Of a stretch of DNA of 64,000 nt, positions 1 to 9,649 are shown one piece after another. Position 1 is the stretch's first letter. Each line of letters opens with the position of its first letter. The position numbers and the translations under genes are program-made. Location: contig NZ_JAIQZM010000019.1 in NCBI RefSeq assembly GCF_023333595.1, forward strand, positions 1 through 64,000, given 5' to 3'. The stretch comes from Argonema galeatum A003/A1. Lineage in GTDB: Bacteria > Cyanobacteriota > Cyanobacteriia > Cyanobacteriales > Aerosakkonemataceae. The notes beneath the pieces were generated by a model that ran no database searches, had not been told where the DNA came from, and saw only the letters and a list, made by a program, of their open reading frames with translations.

Positions 1-661
1 CAATGCGCGGTACTCACCTACGGCTCGATGTGTCCGCGCTGATTATAGCGGGGGTCTCCACGGGGGAAGAAAGATGAAGTTTTAATGAAATCCTTTGAAA
101 AGTAGAAAAGTTCAATAAAAGCAACTGATATAGTTTCTGGTGGCGAAGAAACTGTCTCTAGCTTTCCCCGGAAACCCTATACAAACACGAATGCAGCTGA
201 AACGCTGATGGAACATAGCTTGCATCCTTGTTTCCCTCCGCTACTTCTCCTTCACGATATCTTTGCAAACGAAAACAAGCTGAGAAGCTAATATGGCCTC
301 AGATAAGGTTGTTACCTCGATAGGAAATAACCTTTTACAAGAAAAACCCCCGACTTTGAGGGCCGGGGGAAAATTGTCTTATCAGGGTGCATCTACCATC
401 TCTTTCTCCGATCGCTAAGCGTTGGCATCGGGATAAATTTCAAAAAAAGGCAATGGTAACGGCTTAGCTGTCAGACATCAGGTTGGGAGAGCGATCGCAG
501 GTGGGCGGTCAGCCGTGGTAGCCCATAAAAACAACGGATAACAGACAAAAATTGAAACTTTAACGACTTAAATGAATCTAGTTATATAAGGGCGAAGGAC
601 TCGCTTTAGAGGCTGCTAAAGCCAACGATATTGAGGAGTTGAGCGGGAGTGAAGGGCAACT
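1..661. other. Left-edge region without a supported gene
   Basis: A frame open from the left edge stops at 75-77 and could be the tail of a gene outside the window, but it is too short to identify. Nothing between about 80 and 661 looks like a conserved protein or a tRNA on either strand. The only structured element is the hairpin at 342-369, listed separately. The DNA just before 662 contains a weak purine-rich stretch that may serve the gene starting there. Confidence 0.4.
342..369 (-). terminator. Rho-independent-type hairpin, minus strand
   Basis: CCCCCG (347-352) pairs with CGGGGG (364-369). The five A residues at 342-346 become a U run on the minus-strand transcript, so the orientation fits a terminator reading right to left. 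No minus-strand protein gene lies upstream of it, so it may end a small RNA or an antisense transcript. Confidence 0.45.
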
Positions 662-2788
662 GTGACTCAGGAATTTCACGTATCCGTGACACCAGTCGGA
701 GAAAATAAATATCTGGTGCGAACAGAACTGGTAGCGCCAGGAGTGCCATTGGCGGAAGATTTGGTGGTTTGGCCGATCGAAGATTGGTTAAGCCAAGCTG
801 CACAGATGCGGGCTTTAAAGCCCGCAGAGGCACGGGAAGCAGACAGGTCGAAGGGCCCCCCGTTACCCTCCCAGTCCCCGGTAGCGCTGGGGCAGCAACT
901 GTACAGGGGGCTGTTTCAAGGCACTCTGCTCAACAGCTGGTTGACGGCTCAAAAAAAGGCCCGATCGCGGGGAGAGTTATTGCGGCTGCGATTGGAACTC
1001 AAAGAGAATCGTTTGGCGCGTCTTCCTTGGGAGCTGCTTTATAGTGGCGATTTGGAAAATCTAGATACGGTTTCACCAGATTGCTTTATTGCCATCAGTA
1101 CTGATGTAGCCTTCTCTCGTTGCGTTCGCAAATCGACGACTTTTCACGATCGCACTCAGTCAGAGTTAAAGGGACACCATCAAGGACAACTGAAAATTTT
1201 GAGGGAGATCTCCAGGGATGACGCCGATGGGGAAAATCAGGCAGATGCCCTAGTCAAGGCAGGTATTTCCAGCGTGCTGGCGATTTCTCAGTATATGCCC
1301 GATCGGGTGGCTTCTACCTTCACCGATCTGTTTTACGAAAACATCCGTCAAGGCGATCCTGTCGATGTGAGCTTGACTTCGGCGCGGCAGGAGTTAATTT
1401 TGATATACGGTTTCGATCGCTTTTACTGGGCTTTACCTATCCTCTATCTTCACCCGGAATTTGATGGATATTTGATGTCTGCACAACAAGCTGCGGAGTT
1501 CGATATTGAAGACCCGAAGGCATTGGAAGACGAAGATATGGATGATGAAGAAGATTTAGCCTTTATTTCCGGTCTTCTCGGTCAACCGTCCAAACCCAAT
1601 CCTACCCAAGAGTCGCCAAAAAATACTTTAACGGATATAACCTTGAGGCTGACGGCTGAGTCAACAGACAACCAGTTGACATCTGTACCTATTACTCAAC
1701 GTTTTGATTCTGTTGCGGATACGGATACCAAGCCACTTATTCCATCTGAAGAAATAGGAAAAACAACCAATCGCGATCGCCAAGAAAAAATAAGGGCGAT
1801 CGAGTCACCTATAAAATTAGGAAATTTAGTCCAAATCTGGGATAAAGTAGGGGGACGCGATCGCTTCAAAGCCAATGTCTCGCCTCTACAAAACAAAACT
1901 TTGCTGGTTTTGCCTTTGACTTTTTTACTTTTGACTTCTTTGAGTTTGTGGTTTTTCCGAAATCGATCCTTTCAAGTAGGCTTGCGATCGGCCCATTTGT
2001 TACATGAGGCACCTTCAACACCCCAACCTCAAGCAAAAGCGCCATCCATCGCTCTTAAAGGGGCCCAACCTCAAGCAAAAGCGCCATCCATCGCTCTTAA
2101 AAAAGCCAGCACTTCAACCGTTACTGCGATCGCAATTAAACATTTCAAGCAAGGTGACTTAGCGGCTGCGGAACAAGCTGTCGAAGTACTCCTGGATAGG
2201 GGTGCGATCGAACAAGCAAAAGCTGCCTTAGCTGCCGTACCAAAGCAGCAAAAAGATAATCCAGCCATTAACTTTCTCTACGGACGATTGGCTTGGCAAT
2301 CGGTTCGGGCTGGAGACAAAAGTTACAGTGTGGATGATGCGCGGCGTTATTGGGAGACTGCTGCGGGATCGTTAAAATCGCCGCTTTACTACAACGCTCT
2401 CGGCTTTGCTTACTACGCAAAAGGTAATTTAACTCGCGCTAACCAGGCTTGGTTTGAGGCGCTATACCTAACGCAAGAACAACAAGCTGCCAAAACGGAA
2501 CTTGCTAACAGAGAAACGGCTGGAAATTTTGCACCAATACCAACCAACTCAGTCGCCAGTCGAGATGCCCTAACAGCATATGCGGGATTGGCATTAGTGC
2601 TGAAGCTAGAGGCCCTCGATCAACCAGCCGATAAGCGATCGCGTCTGATGAACGAGGCGCTCAAGCTGCGCCAAAAGGTGATTCGCGACGACTCACCTCA
2701 TTTTCAGCCTAATACGCTCAAAGCAAATTGGCTGTGGACAGAACAGGCGATTAAAGACTGGCGATCGCTACTTCAACAAAAATCGTAA
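662..2788 (+). CDS. CHAT-related membrane protein with C-terminal TPR-like region
   Basis: A 708-residue protein starting at GTG. The first ~290 residues resemble the CHAT (caspase-like) domains of cyanobacterial CHAT/TPR proteins: a segment around LRLELKENRLARLPWELLY, then GISSVLAISQYMPDRVAS and a YWALPILYLHP end. The stretch that normally carries the catalytic His-Gly and Cys appears deleted; about 25 residues separate the strand LKILREIS from the late domain. An acidic linker follows, then one membrane helix at about residues 411-432, a duplicated 14-residue Pro/Ala/Lys unit, and an alpha-helical region (from about residue 500) that reads as TPR-like repeats. It is probably an inactive CHAT-type scaffold anchored in the membrane; function unknown. 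Confidence 0.75.
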   Translation: MTQEFHVSVTPVGENKYLVRTELVAPGVPLAEDLVVWPIEDWLSQAAQMRALKPAEAREADRSKGPPLPSQSPVALGQQLYRGLFQGTLLNSWLTAQKKARSRGELLRLRLELKENRLARLPWELLYSGDLENLDTVSPDCFIAISTDVAFSRCVRKSTTFHDRTQSELKGHHQGQLKILREISRDDADGENQADALVKAGISSVLAISQYMPDRVASTFTDLFYENIRQGDPVDVSLTSARQELILIYGFDRFYWALPILYLHPEFDGYLMSAQQAAEFDIEDPKALEDEDMDDEEDLAFISGLLGQPSKPNPTQESPKNTLTDITLRLTAESTDNQLTSVPITQRFDSVADTDTKPLIPSEEIGKTTNRDRQEKIRAIESPIKLGNLVQIWDKVGGRDRFKANVSPLQNKTLLVLPLTFLLLTSLSLWFFRNRSFQVGLRSAHLLHEAPSTPQPQAKAPSIALKGAQPQAKAPSIALKKASTSTVTAIAIKHFKQGDLAAAEQAVEVLLDRGAIEQAKAALAAVPKQQKDNPAINFLYGRLAWQSVRAGDKSYSVDDARRYWETAAGSLKSPLYYNALGFAYYAKGNLTRANQAWFEALYLTQEQQAAKTELANRETAGNFAPIPTNSVASRDALTAYAGLALVLKLEALDQPADKRSRLMNEALKLRQKVIRDDSPHFQPNTLKANWLWTEQAIKDWRSLLQQKS
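2022..2101 (+). repeat. In-frame tandem duplication, 42-nt period
   Basis: Two identical 38-nt copies (2022-2059 and 2064-2101) lie 42 nt apart inside the CHAT-related gene. They encode a repeated PQPQAKAPSIALK linker just after the membrane helix. Identity at every base points to a recent slippage duplication. Confidence 0.9.
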
Positions 2789-2865
2789 TAGGGAATTGTA
2801 GATTTTAAATTGCAGATGGCAAATTTATTCAATTTGCCTTCTAAAATCTCAAATCTAAAATTTAA

Positions 2866-3615
2866 TTAGGGTTTTCTCAACAGCGAAGATAGAGGCTGAC
2901 GTTTTCGCAAATCCATACTTTCTGCCAATTTGGCCTTCTTCCCTCTTTCCCCGGCGCTGTTTGGCAATGGGGGTTGGCTCTCTCTAACAGGGGGTAAACC
3001 GCCGAGCGGCGAATCTGCCACAGCCAATCTTGAGCCAGCCGATCGCTGGGGCGTCTTGGCAGCAGGAACGGCTCGACGGGGTGAAGAAGCCTTCTTTTGC
3101 TGTTGCCGATCGACTGGGCGTTGGGAGGTAGAACGCTGTTTGAGTGGCTTACGAAGCTTGCGACGCCTACGAGAGCCTTTTAGCTGTTTTAAGATTACCC
3201 AAGAGCCTGTAGCACAACCTAATGCGATCGCACCAAACAACCACGCGGGAGGATTGTTCTGACTTCGATCCTCTAGCACTGTTTTCTGAGTAGCCACCGA
3301 AGCATCAGCTTCTGATGCTTCTCCTTTTTTTACACCACCGGGGTTAGTCAGACCGATCATGGCAACGCTACCTGCCAATAAAATTGTTGCCAACAGGGCA
3401 CTCCATACCAGTAGGGGACGTTTCTGAATCAGTTGCAGCAAGGGATTAACGCGAGTCGGTGGCGTGGTTTTTTTCCCTTGCCGATCGAGTTTCGCTGTCC
3501 TGGGCCGCGATGATTCCTCTGCCACTCGTGCCGGTTTAGCACCACGCAGCCTTTGCGTTGCGGTTCTTAACGGGGGTGTTTGCTTCTGTGCAAGTTGGTT
3601 TTTTGCCATACCCAC
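2866..3615 (-). CDS. Hypothetical basic protein with two membrane helices
   Basis: A 249-residue protein I do not recognise. It is rich in Lys, Arg, Gln and Pro, with two hydrophobic segments, at about residues 68-90 (PLLVWSALLATILLAGSVAM) and 124-143 (AWLFGAIALGCATGSWVIL). The tails are strongly basic, and the C-terminal 100 residues look disordered. The frame opens at GTG (3615), but the ATG two codons later at 3609 is the likelier start. It converges with the CHAT-related gene across a short AT-rich repeat and lies downstream of ddl on the same strand. The topology suggests an inner or thylakoid membrane protein with cytoplasmic basic ends. Confidence 0.65.
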   Translation of the reverse strand: MGMAKNQLAQKQTPPLRTATQRLRGAKPARVAEESSRPRTAKLDRQGKKTTPPTRVNPLLQLIQKRPLLVWSALLATILLAGSVAMIGLTNPGGVKKGEASEADASVATQKTVLEDRSQNNPPAWLFGAIALGCATGSWVILKQLKGSRRRRKLRKPLKQRSTSQRPVDRQQQKKASSPRRAVPAAKTPQRSAGSRLAVADSPLGGLPPVRESQPPLPNSAGERGKKAKLAESMDLRKRQPLSSLLRKP

Positions 3616-3778
3616 TCTTTAATACCTACACCTTATGCTCACAACGATTGTATGCGCTTGTGCAAAAGGTAGGCAACCATTTTAGGACTTATAACACGGG
3701 GCATAGACCATAGGTTAAATTTCGATCGTTTTTCCCTATATCTTGATTTCACCTAAAATGTCTAAATCCTGCGTTTTT

Positions 3779-4861
3779 TCAAGACTTATGCCGTTCTAAC
3801 GCTGCTTGAATTAACTTATCCGTTAATTCGGGGAAAGAAATACCGCTATGCGCCCATAGTTGAGGATACATACTCGTGGACGTGAAACCTGGTAATGTAT
3901 TAATTTCGTTAATCAAAACTTCGCCTGTCGCTTCAACGTAGAAGAAATCCACTCGTCCCAGTCCGGCAGCATCTACAGCGACAAAAGCTTCGATCGCCAT
4001 CTCCTGAATCGCCGCAGCGACATTTGGCGGTATATTTGCTGGAATGAACCAATCTGCTTTGCCCTCAGTATATTTAGTTTCGTAGTCATAAAAATCACTA
4101 TTATAAGTAATTTCTCCAACTACAGAAGCCTGCGGGTTATCGTTACCCAAAACGGCGCATTCCACTTCCCGCGCTTGAACTCCTGCTTCGACAATCAGAC
4201 GCCGATCGTAACTAGCTGCATTATCTAGCGCTTTTTCCAGTTCAGTACGCGATCGCACCTTGGCAATACCCACCGACGAACCCAAATTAGCAGGCTTCAC
4301 AAAACACGGATAACCTAACTTTGATTCAATTTCATCGCATAGTTTCGGGAAAACACAAGAGTTAGACCAAACCTGAGATCTGTTAATTGCCATATATTTT
4401 ACCTGCGCCAATCCAGCGGAGGCAAAAGCTGTTTTCATAGCAATCTTGTCCATACCCACAGCCGAACCCAGCACCCCAGAACCGACAAAAGGAACTTGCA
4501 TCAAACTCAGCAAACCCTGAACCGTACCATCTTCACCATTAGGCCCGTGTAAAATTGGGAACCAGACCTCCACCGACTCCGCCTCGGCGGGAAACTGCCA
4601 GATCGATTTTGGATTGGGGGATTCTCCCTCTCCCCCTTGAGGAACACCTGAATCCAGCACCAGTTGTGCTTTTTCCCCACCTTGCCAAAGCCCATCTTTT
4701 TGGATGTAAAAAGGCAGAACTTCGTATTTGTCAATATTCTGGTCTGTAGAGAGAGCTTTTGCGATCGCCCTTGCCGAACTGATCGAAACTTCATGTTCTC
4801 CCGATCGACCCCCAAACAGCAGCCCCACTCGCATCTTATTCACCATTGATACCTCTGACAC
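3779..4861 (-). CDS. ddl: D-alanine--D-alanine ligase
   Basis: A 360-residue ATP-grasp ligase joining two D-alanines for the peptidoglycan stem peptide; cytoplasmic. The N-terminal signature [16 protein letters not shown] is diagnostic. The hallmarks [38 protein letters not shown] (ATP-grasp) and the C-terminal [17 protein letters not shown] (metal and substrate binding) are all present and in order. Length is normal for the family. The ATG at 4861 places a short extension before the MRVGLLFGG core; a start at the internal ATG (residue 10) is also possible. No partner genes of cell-wall synthesis adjoin it. Confidence 0.97.
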   Translation of the reverse strand: MSEVSMVNKMRVGLLFGGRSGEHEVSISSARAIAKALSTDQNIDKYEVLPFYIQKDGLWQGGEKAQLVLDSGVPQGGEGESPNPKSIWQFPAEAESVEVWFPILHGPNGEDGTVQGLLSLMQVPFVGSGVLGSAVGMDKIAMKTAFASAGLAQVKYMAINRSQVWSNSCVFPKLCDEIESKLGYPCFVKPANLGSSVGIAKVRSRTELEKALDNAASYDRRLIVEAGVQAREVECAVLGNDNPQASVVGEITYNSDFYDYETKYTEGKADWFIPANIPPNVAAAIQEMAIEAFVAVDAAGLGRVDFFYVEATGEVLINEINTLPGFTSTSMYPQLWAHSGISFPELTDKLIQAALERHKS

Positions 4862-4963
4862 TCCTCTTCGCAGCTAGCCTATCACACCCGGAAACACTCA
4901 GAGTCAATCCCTTCTGGTTTTAGCCTTGGAATTCAAGATTCGATTGTGTATTGAATAATATAC

Positions 4964-5228
4964 CTAAAGATAGGTGACGCGGGTGGCTTGAGCAATTGCC
5001 AAAATTCTCTTTTCTTGGGCGATAGCATTTTCAAAACTTTCTAATTCCAATACTACTTTTTCAAACTCTTGCAAATTGGGTATTTCTTCACCTTTAGGAT
5101 GGCTGGGAGTAAAAAAGGCATCCCGCCAATTGCTGTATGTAAAGGTTCGCTATCTTGTGCATCGCCGTAGAGGGTAGAAAGCCATACCCACAGTGGAATA
5201 AGCTGAGGCGCATTTAAATTTTTAAGTC
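4964..5228 (-). pseudogene. Frameshifted gene relic, unidentified
   Basis: On the minus strand two adjacent frames join into one plausible protein end: a frame reading APQLIPLWVWLSTLYGDAQD, then after a shift near 5105-5115 a frame reading LQEFEKVVLELESFENAIA and ending in RVTYL before the stop at 4964-4966. Both halves have ordinary coding character, and neither has its own start. I do not recognise the family. The most likely reading is the C-terminal remnant of a decayed gene. Confidence 0.45.
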
Positions 5229-5497
5229 AAGTTTGATGAAATTATTGTGGGGAGGGGGCAAGGCGTCCCGCGCGCCCAAAAAATACAATTTAGATGCCCA
5301 ACAGCTAAGCACGCAGCAGGTTTTGCTTGAGGGAACCCCGCGCCAGCCATTGCAGCAGGGGGATGTGGGGACGCGATCGAAACAGGGAATCCGACATCAT
5401 CGCTACAGGAGAAACTTAATTTTAGTTTAATTCTATTGGAAAAAGCCATTTCCAGTCGGGTAGTATGATGGGTTTATTCGTAAATGCAATTTCCACC

Positions 5498-5803
5498 ATG
5501 ACTACTTACAAAATCGAGCTAGAAGGCGATGTTTTAAAAATCGGCTTTGGAGAACCCGCACAGAACGATCGAATCGTTCGCGATGCAGCCGCCAGGTTAG
5601 ATGAAATGACAGAGGCGGGAGAACTCAAAGGCGGTGCATTGCTAAAAATTAATGGCCCAGCTTCTTTACCTGTGGCTTGCGTTTTGACTCATAAAGTAGG
5701 GCATCTTTACGGTGCTATTGGAGTCTACGATCCTAAATTAGGAAAATATGTAATCGCCATTACTCATAATCCCGCTTACAAGTTAGGAGATTTGATTGAT
5801 TGA
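5498..5803 (+). CDS. csx3: CRISPR-associated Csx3 (ring-nuclease type)
   Basis: About 101 residues. GPASLPVA followed by LTHKVGHLYGAIGVYDPKLGKYVIAI is the conserved core of Csx3, a family known to degrade the cyclic tetra-adenylate second messenger of type III CRISPR systems (Crn3). Known members often carry a fused AAA-type domain; here the Csx3 domain stands alone, with a P-loop protein directly downstream. The frame opens at 5465, but the third ATG (5498) begins directly with the domain (MTTYKIELEGDVL) and is preferred. It is the first gene of the type III locus, and its expected role is to switch off cOA signalling by the Csx1 gene in the same operon. Confidence 0.85.
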   Translation: MTTYKIELEGDVLKIGFGEPAQNDRIVRDAAARLDEMTEAGELKGGALLKINGPASLPVACVLTHKVGHLYGAIGVYDPKLGKYVIAITHNPAYKLGDLID

Positions 5804-5910
5804 ACTGAAATAAAAATGGAAAATTGAACAATTTTTCATTTTGTAGTATTTTTGTATTAAAAAGCTATCGAACGATTTTTGATTCAGGTGTTGCAGAGAG
5901 GATTAAAGTA

Positions 5911-6480
5911 GTGAAAGTTGTGCTTTGTGGGCCTCCCCATTCTGGGAAGTCTTGCTTGAGAGAAGGATTAAAGCAAGCTATCCGACGAATTCCAAACGCG
6001 CCGTACCCTTATGTAATTACCGCTTGTCCCGATGGAGAAGGAGCGTGGTTTTCCGAAACAGCCAGCCGAAACGCTGAAGAAGCCAAACAATTGAAGGCGG
6101 ATTATAAGGGGAAATTTACTTGGGAATTTGCCGAAGTTAGAGCGCAGTGGGTAAGAGATACAAACGAACAGTTAACATTAGTAGACGTAGGTGGAAAAAT
6201 CGATGAGAAAAATCGATTAATTATGCAATATGCCACTCATGCGGTGATTTTAGCTGGAGAGATAGCACTAATTACAGAGTGGCTTAAGTTTTGTGATGAG
6301 TTGAATTTGAAAGTTATTGCAATTATCGAGAGCGATTATAAAGGGGTGTGCGATCGAATCGAATCAGAAACTCCCATCCTCAAAGGTAGCGTTCACCATT
6401 TAGAGCGAGGTGAGGATGTTTCGAGTCGTGCGATGGTGCAAGCGTTGGCGATGGTTTTGGTACGGTTGTGTAGGGAGTAG
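5911..6480 (+). CDS. P-loop ATPase-like partner of Csx3
   Basis: About 189 residues starting at GTG 5911, which follows a purine-rich AGAGAGGA. The frame is open further up to 5824, but those codons do not look conserved. The Walker A motif GPPHSGKS (residues 7-14) sits at the very N-terminus, and TLVDVGGK is a plausible Walker B. In many cyanobacteria this domain is fused behind Csx3, so this is probably the split version of the Csx3-AAA protein. The role of the ATPase half is not established; the context suggests an accessory to cOA turnover. Confidence 0.7.
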   Translation: MKVVLCGPPHSGKSCLREGLKQAIRRIPNAPYPYVITACPDGEGAWFSETASRNAEEAKQLKADYKGKFTWEFAEVRAQWVRDTNEQLTLVDVGGKIDEKNRLIMQYATHAVILAGEIALITEWLKFCDELNLKVIAIIESDYKGVCDRIESETPILKGSVHHLERGEDVSSRAMVQALAMVLVRLCRE

Positions 6481-6569
6481 AGGGCGATCGCTTTTTGTGC
6501 AGCGAGAGTGAACCTTAAAACAATTAGAGCATTTTGCTTTTTTTCAAAAAATAACTTTATGGTCAATTT

Positions 6570-8924
6570 ATGACAAACAATTCTCACAATATCACAACTG
6601 CGATCGCCTGGTGTCTCGCTTGGGGCGACAAGCAGGAACCCGATTTTGACTTAACCGTGTTGCAGCAAATGCGACAAGCTTTAATTGAGGGGAAAGAAGT
6701 ACCGGAGGAAGTGCGATCGCTTGTCGAAGAAGTCAAACAACTTCTAGATATCCCTTTAGAGTATTGTCCCGAAAAGATTGCTCAAATCCAGACCGATTAC
6801 CTTAAGCTATGGGAGCAGAAGACGCGAATTGGTTTAGTTTATGGCGGCGCAACTAAAATTAAGCAATATGTCTTTGAAGCTGCCAAACTGCCATATATCC
6901 GAGGAGCATCAGGATTGCTGGATCAAATTAATCTGATCGATCTGCCAGCTTTTTTCGGTAAAGTATACAAGCCCGAATTAACAAAATTTAGCATATACTG
7001 TGGAGAAGTCAGAAGGTGGCTAGATACCTATCTTAACCTGCCTCAAGACTCTCCTACACTTTCAGAAGCGTTAATTCCAGAATTAATTATCTATTCCACT
7101 GGCGGTAATATCCTAGCTTTCTGTCCTGCGGCTTTTGTCTACGATCTAGCCAACGCCATTGAAAAACGCTACACAGAAAGAACTTTAACAGCTAATTCTT
7201 GTGCAGTTGGAGATACCTTTAAACTACTAGAAATCCATTTTGGACTGTTAAAAAATCCAATTGAAGACACTTTTTGGCTAGAGCGGTATCTGCAAGTACA
7301 CGAAAAACCACTCGTTCAGGCTTACTTTGGCGACATCCAAAAGAAGCCAAACGAACCTTGTATTTCTGACCCATCATCCCTTAAAGAAGCTTTTCAATCT
7401 CGTAAGAGTTTTAACGAACTTACAACTAAGTTGGCAATTGTTTTCAATCAACGTCGCAGTGGAAATAACTTTGACGATCGCCCCACTCGCCGCTATCCAC
7501 CGATGTTTGAAACGCATCCATATTTAAGCAGAGATGAGGGAGAACGGAGGTCTACCGTTGCAGTTGTTCAGTCACCAAACTTACCTACTGAAACCGATTT
7601 TTCTGAAGTTTCTGCACGAAAAAGACGGGTAGGCGATCGGGCAAAAACAGGCTTGTCTAAAACACCTAAATGGTACGAAAATACTGGGCTAGAGTGGGAA
7701 CTGGGAGTAATAGAAGGTTGGATTGATAGATTTAAGGATTTTCTGGATAAGAACTCTAACCAACATCAGAAATACTGTGGTAGTTATAATTTTGATGATG
7801 TTTATATTCCCCAATCTTTAACCCAGATTGGCAAAGTTAGTAATGGGTTTGTTGCCTACATTTACGCCGATGGCAATAACATGGGTGGCTTTATTCAAAA
7901 TATTCGCACCCCACAGAAGTATAAAGAATTCAGTGAAGATGTTTCAAATGCAACCGAATATGCAGTTTATCAAGCCCTAGCAGACAATCTCCAGCCTCGC
8001 GAATTAAGAGGAATTACCGAGCCAGAATCAACGCTTCAAGATGGAGATACAATCCATCCTTTTGAAATTCTCAGTATTGGTGGAGATGATATTATATTGA
8101 TAGTGCCAGCAGATAAGGCACTAGAAATTGCGAAGGCGATCGGCGAACAGTTTGAGAAAATATTACTCAAAGAAGTTTCGCTGGTAGGTGTAGAAATTAA
8201 GGGTAACTATCGGACTGAGGAGCAAAAGCCGATCGATCCCAGTAAATTCCATCGCTACTCTAGCCAAAGCCAAAAGGCCCCAGTTGCTCACTGTCAATTA
8301 AGTATGTCGATCGGCGTATTAATTACCGCTTACAACACTCCCATTTACTACGCCAAGAAACTTTTTGAACAGTTACTCAAGTCGGCTAAAAAACGTGCAA
8401 AGAAGCTGAAAAAAGCTGGCTATTGTGGCGGTACGGTAGACTTTTTGGTAATGAAAACCGTGACGATGATTTCGTCAAGTATTGAAGACTTTCGCCAAGA
8501 GGCATTAACGAAGCAAACGACACAAAAATTAAAGCTATACGCAGCGCCTTACACCTTTCACGAATTGGGAGGATTGATTAAAGCAGTTAAGGCTCTGAAA
8601 GAGGCAGAATTTCCGCGATCGCAACTCTACCAAATTCGCAGTTTACTAGGGCGAGGAAAACATACAGCTATACTCAATTACCGCTATTTCCGCGTCCGAC
8701 TCAAGCAAGGAAAAGCAGAACTAAAAGAAAACTTTGAAAAAGCTTGGTGTCAAGCTAAAACTAACGAAGGAAACATAGCTCCTTGGATGTACGACGCCGA
8801 TCCAAAGGAACCAGCTTATGAGACAATCTGGCGAGAACTGGTAGATTTATACGATTTTATCGATTCAAATGAGGATTCTAATACAAGCGATCGACAACTG
8901 ACAACTCAGGAGACTGACTTATGA
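6570..8924 (+). CDS. cas10: Cas10 (type III, no HD domain, cyclase motif intact)
   Basis: A 784-residue large subunit of a type III effector complex. The first palm region reads IGLVYGGATKIKQYVFEA and PYIRGASGLLDQIN, as in Cas10/Cmr2 proteins. The second palm carries ILSIGGDDIILIVPA, with GGDD at residues 504-507, the motif that makes cyclic oligoadenylate. I see no N-terminal HD nuclease motif and no clear zinc-ribbon cysteines. Target-activated DNA cleavage is therefore probably absent, and signalling through Csx1 is the expected output. The stop overlaps the next start (ATGA at 8921), so translation is coupled to the following Cas7 gene. Its closest kin should be type III-D Cas10 proteins of cyanobacteria. 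Confidence 0.9.
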   Translation: MTNNSHNITTAIAWCLAWGDKQEPDFDLTVLQQMRQALIEGKEVPEEVRSLVEEVKQLLDIPLEYCPEKIAQIQTDYLKLWEQKTRIGLVYGGATKIKQYVFEAAKLPYIRGASGLLDQINLIDLPAFFGKVYKPELTKFSIYCGEVRRWLDTYLNLPQDSPTLSEALIPELIIYSTGGNILAFCPAAFVYDLANAIEKRYTERTLTANSCAVGDTFKLLEIHFGLLKNPIEDTFWLERYLQVHEKPLVQAYFGDIQKKPNEPCISDPSSLKEAFQSRKSFNELTTKLAIVFNQRRSGNNFDDRPTRRYPPMFETHPYLSRDEGERRSTVAVVQSPNLPTETDFSEVSARKRRVGDRAKTGLSKTPKWYENTGLEWELGVIEGWIDRFKDFLDKNSNQHQKYCGSYNFDDVYIPQSLTQIGKVSNGFVAYIYADGNNMGGFIQNIRTPQKYKEFSEDVSNATEYAVYQALADNLQPRELRGITEPESTLQDGDTIHPFEILSIGGDDIILIVPADKALEIAKAIGEQFEKILLKEVSLVGVEIKGNYRTEEQKPIDPSKFHRYSSQSQKAPVAHCQLSMSIGVLITAYNTPIYYAKKLFEQLLKSAKKRAKKLKKAGYCGGTVDFLVMKTVTMISSSIEDFRQEALTKQTTQKLKLYAAPYTFHELGGLIKAVKALKEAEFPRSQLYQIRSLLGRGKHTAILNYRYFRVRLKQGKAELKENFEKAWCQAKTNEGNIAPWMYDADPKEPAYETIWRELVDLYDFIDSNEDSNTSDRQLTTQETDL

Positions 8925-9649
8925 TTTGGCTGCAAGAATTATCCAGAGTTGAAACACCATTAATTACAATTACGGCTGTAATTGATACCGCTTTATGTGT
9001 AGGGGCGGGTGGGTCGTCTGCGTCACTGGCGGATAAATCAATTGTTCGTAATGCTGAAAGAAATTTGCTGATTCCTGCTTCGCAACTTAAAGGGCGTTTG
9101 CGTCACGAATGCGAAAAAATAGCGAGAGGTTTGGGTTGGGCGATTTCTGAATCTCCCAGTGCTGAAAAAATGGTTATTCGGCGAGGAAACGCACCTGTTG
9201 GATTTCAACGCAGCGAATACGAAGTACCGGGGTATGGCGAAACCTATCACTGTTTAATTAGTCAGATATTTGGCGATCCGGTTTTACCGTCGCGGGTAAT
9301 GTTTGACGATTTGATTTGCACTGAAGACCCGGAAAATTTGCCGGAAGTTCTGCGTCCGGGTGTGACGATTAATCGCCGTCGTCGCACAGCAGAGGAGAAG
9401 AAACTTTATTTCTTAGAAACTTCTCCGGTAAATGCAAAACTGCGGTTTACGGGTGAAATTCACATCCAACCAAGTTTCACACTCGATCGACCGGATTATG
9501 CAAAAGCAATAATTTGGGCTGGTTTGCACCACATTAACGCATTGGGAGGAAGTAAATCGGCTGGTTTGGGATGGCTAAATTGGGAATTACCAGAAATTAA
9601 GGTAGATGAAGATATTTGGCAGTTTTTAGCAAAAGGAGGGGTAAATTGA
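8921..9649 (+). CDS. Cas7-like RAMP protein (Csm3 type)
   Basis: A 242-residue RAMP protein. IPASQLKGRLRHECEKIA is the conserved loop of Csm3/Cmr4-type Cas7 proteins, and GGSKSAGLGWL is the glycine-rich end. INRRRRTAEEKKLYFLE also resembles the motif of the Csx10 protein encoded next. D38 precedes the loop and could be the backbone cleavage residue by analogy with Csm3; that is inference. Start and stop overlap the neighbours (ATGA with cas10, TTGA with csx10), indicating one transcript. It probably forms part of the crRNA-binding backbone. Confidence 0.85.
   Translation: MIWLQELSRVETPLITITAVIDTALCVGAGGSSASLADKSIVRNAERNLLIPASQLKGRLRHECEKIARGLGWAISESPSAEKMVIRRGNAPVGFQRSEYEVPGYGETYHCLISQIFGDPVLPSRVMFDDLICTEDPENLPEVLRPGVTINRRRRTAEEKKLYFLETSPVNAKLRFTGEIHIQPSFTLDRPDYAKAIIWAGLHHINALGGSKSAGLGWLNWELPEIKVDEDIWQFLAKGGVN

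Noticed and set aside
769..1044. Alternative plus-strand frame inside the CHAT-related gene
   Set aside because: Out-of-frame shadow of a gene with clear domain similarity.
5233..5430. Plus-strand frame of 65 codons between the relic and csx3
   Set aside because: Low-quality composition with no recognisable motif; the region looks like decayed DNA.
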